A stretch of 64,000 bases of DNA, from positions 62,001 to 126,000 of the forward strand of contig NZ_JAQSDH010000033.1 of NCBI RefSeq assembly GCF_029945805.1, given 5' to 3'. Numbering within the stretch: position 1 is the stretch's first letter; every line of letters starts with the position of its first letter. Shown in pieces: positions 61,210 to 64,000 of this stretch. Under the pieces are notes generated by a model that did no database searches, was not told the DNA's origin, and saw nothing but the letters and a program-made list of their open reading frames with translations. This DNA comes from Flavobacterium sp. Its GTDB lineage: Bacteria > Bacteroidota > Bacteroidia > Flavobacteriales > Flavobacteriaceae. Made by a program: the position numbers and the translations under genes.

Positions 61210-62274
61210 ATGAGTACGAGCAAAATTTCTAGATTTGAACTTCATCACGTAGCTGATTTTTTACCCTATCCATTTATAATAGCAGAAGTGATTGACGGTG
61301 TTCATTATAACACTTTTTTAAATGAAAAATTCAAAATGGAAATCGGATATACGTTAGAAGAAATTCCAACCATTCAAACGTGGTACGATAAGGCTTATCC
61401 AGAGGCAACTTACAGAGATAAAGTAATTAAAAGTTGGGATCAGGAACAGATTAATTCGAATCAGGAAGGAAAACTTTTCGTGAGGGGTAAATCACTAATC
61501 ACCTGCAAGAATGGAATGAAAAAATGGTATCAAATAAAGGCTTCTGTACTTGATAAAATTCATGTGGTTTCGTTTGTTAATCTGGATAAAGAAATTACAC
61601 TTCAAGAGAAGCTAAAAAGTATAAACAGTAATAACGACCGAATGTTATCGGTATTAGGTCACGATCTTAGAGCTCCACTAATTAATCTTAGAGAGATATC
61701 CTCTATGGCTTTAGATTATGATTTATCTCGAGAAGAATTTACTGGTTTTATTGAAAAAATCAACAATCAAACGGCGCACGTTTTAGACATGTTGGATACT
61801 ACGTTAAACTGGTCCAGAGCCAATTTTAATGCAATTACCGTAAGCAAAGTTACTATTGATATCGAACAAACCATTAATGATATTTTGAAAGTTTGTAAAA
61901 ATGATTATGAAGCAAAAAATATTGCTATAACTGCTTCATTTGATACAAAAACATTGAATTCTGATTTGGAGATTGTTACAATCATTGCTCGGAATATGAT
62001 TACCAACGCCATTAAATTCACTCCTGACAACGGAGAAATAAAGATCACATTTTCGGATAATCTTTTAACCGTTTCAGATAATGGAATAGGAATGTCGGAA
62101 AACATGATTCAATCTATTTTTAAGCGTCAATATGTTTCGAAACGCGGTACCAATAATGAAATTGGTATGGGAATCGGAATGCAATTGATGCAGAATCTGT
62201 GCGAAAAAATCAATGCCCAAATTAAAATTGAAAGTCAGTCTAAAAAAGGAACGTCAATAAGTTTACATTTTTAG
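61210..62274 (+). CDS. PAS-domain sensor histidine kinase
   Basis: A 354-residue kinase without TM segments. Residues 10-135 form a PAS-like sensor (FIIAEVIDGVHYNTFLNEKFKMEIGYTLEEI). The HisKA domain has the phospho-acceptor histidine in MLSVLGHDLRAPLINLREI. The ATPase domain has the N-box NMITNAIKFTPDNGEIKI, G1 VSDNGIGM and a G2 EIGMGIGMQLMQNLCEKI. It is a soluble kinase with no regulator gene next to it. The 49-base spacer after the ABC-F gene leaves co-transcription open. Confidence 0.9.
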   Translation: MSTSKISRFELHHVADFLPYPFIIAEVIDGVHYNTFLNEKFKMEIGYTLEEIPTIQTWYDKAYPEATYRDKVIKSWDQEQINSNQEGKLFVRGKSLITCKNGMKKWYQIKASVLDKIHVVSFVNLDKEITLQEKLKSINSNNDRMLSVLGHDLRAPLINLREISSMALDYDLSREEFTGFIEKINNQTAHVLDMLDTTLNWSRANFNAITVSKVTIDIEQTINDILKVCKNDYEAKNIAITASFDTKTLNSDLEIVTIIARNMITNAIKFTPDNGEIKITFSDNLLTVSDNGIGMSENMIQSIFKRQYVSKRGTNNEIGMGIGMQLMQNLCEKINAQIKIESQSKKGTSISLHF

Positions 62275-62278
62275 TAAA

Positions 62279-62316
62279 AAAATAAAACCCTGTCCGTGTG
62301 CATCCAAACAGGGTTT
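62279..62316 (-). terminator. Terminator of the VWA protein gene
   Basis: AAACCCTGT (62285-62293) pairs with ACAGGGTTT (62308-62316). On the minus strand it is followed by a T-rich run; on the plus strand the tail is poor, so it mainly serves the minus-strand gene. Confidence 0.75.
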
Positions 62317-62361
62317 CGTCATTTAAAAAAACACCCAACTTAACTATTTTTCTTTTTCAAT

Positions 62362-64000
62362 TTAATTTACCGCTTCCATCAATCGTATGAATTCTGCTCT
62401 GTAGCCTTGGTCATCGAATTCCAAACCTTCTTTAGCTAATTTTTTAATATCTGATGAAGAGGTATTGGTTACAAATTTAGAATCTCTCAATTTCAATCCA
62501 AACCAAGCTACAGCGGAACTGAATTTTAAATCTCCGGAAGCATTGTTCATAGCTACTGATTTATCTTCAATCACTCGAATCATTTCGATGCTTTTATCAC
62601 CATCTGGTTTTTTGTAACGAAATTTCACTGTTGCCAATTCGGCATTGAATTTGGTTTTCGTGGCTTCTGTTTTGGTGTATTTTAAATCGGTTGGTTCAGT
62701 ATAAAATTTGCTTTTTATACCAGTTGGAATGATTTCGTATAATGCTGTAACGGTGTGTCCACTTCCTAATTCGCCAGCATCTATTGCATCATCTTTAAAA
62801 TCTTCTGGATTCAATTTTCTGTTTTCATAACCAATTAGTCGATAGGATGCCACATGTAACGGATTGAATTCGATTTGAATCTTTACATCTTTTGCGATAG
62901 CAAACATCGAACCTTTGAATTCCTTACCCAAGAAACGATTCGCTTCCTGAATGTTATCGATATAAGCGTAGTTACCATTTCCTTTATCGGCTAAGGTTTC
63001 CATTTTGCTGTCTTTGTAATTTCCCATTCCGTAACCCAAACACGTTAAGAATACCCCCGATTTTCTTTTAGCCTCAATCAAAGTTTGCATAGCACTATCA
63101 GAAGAAGCCCCTACGTTAAAATCGCCATCGGTTGCCAAAATTACACGATTGTTTCCGTCTTTGATAAAATTATCCATTGCAATTTTGTAAGCCAATTCAA
63201 TTCCGGCGCCACCCGCTGTACTTCCACCAGATTGTAGTTTGTCTAAAGCATCAATAATCGTTTGTTTCTGATTTCCTGCTGTTGAAGGTAAAACCAATCC
63301 CGCTGCACCAGCATAAACCACAATTGAAATTTTATCCTCATCACGCAATTGGTTTAGTAGTACTTTCAACGATTCTTTGACTAAGGGCAATTTGTTCATA
63401 GCACTCATAGAGCCCGAAACATCTATAAGGAAAACCAAATTTGAAGCGGGTAAATTATCGGTTGGAATGATTTTTCCCTGCAAACCAATGCGAACTAATT
63501 TGGTATTCCGATTCCATGGACAATCGCTATATTCTGTGGTAATAGAAAACGGATTGCCTTCTGTTGGTTGTGGATATTGGTATTTGAAAAAGTTCACCAT
63601 TTCTTCCACCCGAACAGCCTCTTTTGGAACCTTTTGTCCCGAGTTGATAAAACGTCTAATGTTGGTGTAAGAAGCATTGTCAACATCGATAGAAAAAGTA
63701 GAAAGTGGTGCAGTTTTCGGACTTTCAAATACATTTTCAACCAGGGTTCCGTAATCTTCATCATTGGAATTGTAGATTCCAGAATTAATAGCATCTTTTT
63801 TAATGGTTTCTTTCGGTTTCAGATAACCTACTGCATCTGCGTTAATCGAACTGTAGCCACGAATAACAACGTTTGCTTGGCCAGGCATACCAGAACCTAA
63901 AGCAATACTGGTACCTTTTAATTGACCTTGTAACGACTGTTGAAGGATAGCGTTAGGTCTATTAACTATTGATTGTGAACTCACCGTTTGAGCTGCGCCA
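62362..64000 (-). CDS. Von Willebrand factor type A domain protein (YfbK-like), N-terminus outside window
   Basis: At least 546 residues; the frame remains open to the window edge, so the start is missing. The first visible part (SIVNRPNAILQQSLQGQLKG...PGQANVVIRGYSSINAD) copies the TonB-receptor plug motif that follows a carboxypeptidase-like domain in Bacteroidota. Then come the VWA N-terminal domain (SIDVDNASYTNIRRFINSG), the VWA domain with MIDAS DVSGSMS (LVFLIDVSGSMSAMNKL) and ATDGDFNVG, and the C-terminal DUF3520 region. It is predicted to be surface or periplasmic and to bind proteins through its metal site. The function is unknown. Confidence 0.88.
   Translation of the reverse strand, partial: GAAQTVSSQSIVNRPNAILQQSLQGQLKGTSIALGSGMPGQANVVIRGYSSINADAVGYLKPKETIKKDAINSGIYNSNDEDYGTLVENVFESPKTAPLSTFSIDVDNASYTNIRRFINSGQKVPKEAVRVEEMVNFFKYQYPQPTEGNPFSITTEYSDCPWNRNTKLVRIGLQGKIIPTDNLPASNLVFLIDVSGSMSAMNKLPLVKESLKVLLNQLRDEDKISIVVYAGAAGLVLPSTAGNQKQTIIDALDKLQSGGSTAGGAGIELAYKIAMDNFIKDGNNRVILATDGDFNVGASSDSAMQTLIEAKRKSGVFLTCLGYGMGNYKDSKMETLADKGNGNYAYIDNIQEANRFLGKEFKGSMFAIAKDVKIQIEFNPLHVASYRLIGYENRKLNPEDFKDDAIDAGELGSGHTVTALYEIIPTGIKSKFYTEPTDLKYTKTEATKTKFNAELATVKFRYKKPDGDKSIEMIRVIEDKSVAMNNASGDLKFSSAVAWFGLKLRDSKFVTNTSSSDIKKLAKEGLEFDDQGYRAEFIRLMEAVN

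Noticed and set aside
1..64000. CRISPR array, rRNA operon, insertion sequence or prophage
   Set aside because: No direct repeats with unique spacers of CRISPR size, no rRNA-like sequence, no transposase, integrase or phage structural gene in any frame examined.

Overview
The window looks like a chromosomal segment of a Flavobacterium-like member of the Bacteroidota. The DNA is AT-rich. The genes include a PorQ subunit of the type IX secretion system, two proteins with type IX sorting tails, DUF5723 and DUF6252 envelope proteins and a TTG-started cmk. Several promoters fit the flavobacterial pattern TTG-N(16-20)-TANNTTTG. Species cannot be fixed from the sequence alone. I see no rRNA, complete tRNA, CRISPR array, insertion sequence or prophage.

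Layout. 1-12.4 kb (mostly + strand): the 3' end of a GH31 glucosidase, an M48 lipoprotein protease, a UMF1-type MFS carrier, a DUF6252 lipoprotein, lon, porQ-cmk, a nucleoside-type permease, rpsA and a fasciclin protein, most separated by clear intrinsic terminators. 12.5-18.4 kb (-): a 1104-aa type B sorted surface protein and pheT. 18.8-21.7 kb: aldehyde dehydrogenase and DUF779 facing an AraC regulator. 21.8-26.5 kb (-): bestrophin, then a probable electrophile/aldehyde-stress operon (TetR, nitroreductase, YqhD-type alcohol dehydrogenase, lipid-anchored DJ-1/PfpI protein). 26.5-27.6 kb: a poorly explained, accessory-looking stretch ending in a small HTH gene preceded by a phased operator-like array. 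27.6-33.2 kb (-): a tripartite RND efflux operon. 33.3-45.6 kb: a type A sorted protein, recG, M1 aminopeptidase overlapping a patatin, a racemase and GNAT pair, comM/yifB, a SET-domain protein, HMG-CoA synthase (mevalonate pathway) and a neutral zinc peptidase. 45.6-54.4 kb (-): a 1318-residue hybrid sensor kinase, a second aldehyde dehydrogenase, DUF5723, an RluA-family enzyme, a four-helix-bundle (IVP) gene and panB. 54.7-64 kb: an NtrC-like regulator without its DNA-binding tail, a degenerate one-domain DEAD helicase, DUF2007, an alpha/beta hydrolase, a cupin, an MFS carrier, an ABC-F protein, a PAS kinase and the start-less end of a VWA protein.

How the genes work together. Most of the window is housekeeping: translation (rpsA, pheT, ABC-F, RluA), proteolysis (lon, M48, M1), recombination (recG, comM), cofactor and isoprenoid supply (panB, mvaS), and envelope and secretion functions. 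The accessory-like theme is chemical defence: two aldehyde dehydrogenases, the YqhD/nitroreductase/DJ-1 operon and the RND pump.

The most unusual signals are non-coding. (1) Four GGTCGCA half-sites lie at exact 15-bp steps in mirror orientation before the HTH gene. (2) Several 5' leaders consist of imperfect tandem 7-, 9- or 10-mers running to, or within a few bases of, the start codon. (3) The IVP gene sits between inverted TCTAA arrays that fill the whole rluA-panB interval. (4) A 14-bp perfect inverted repeat lies before the NtrC-like gene. (5) Dispersed GC-rich intergenic repeats are present.
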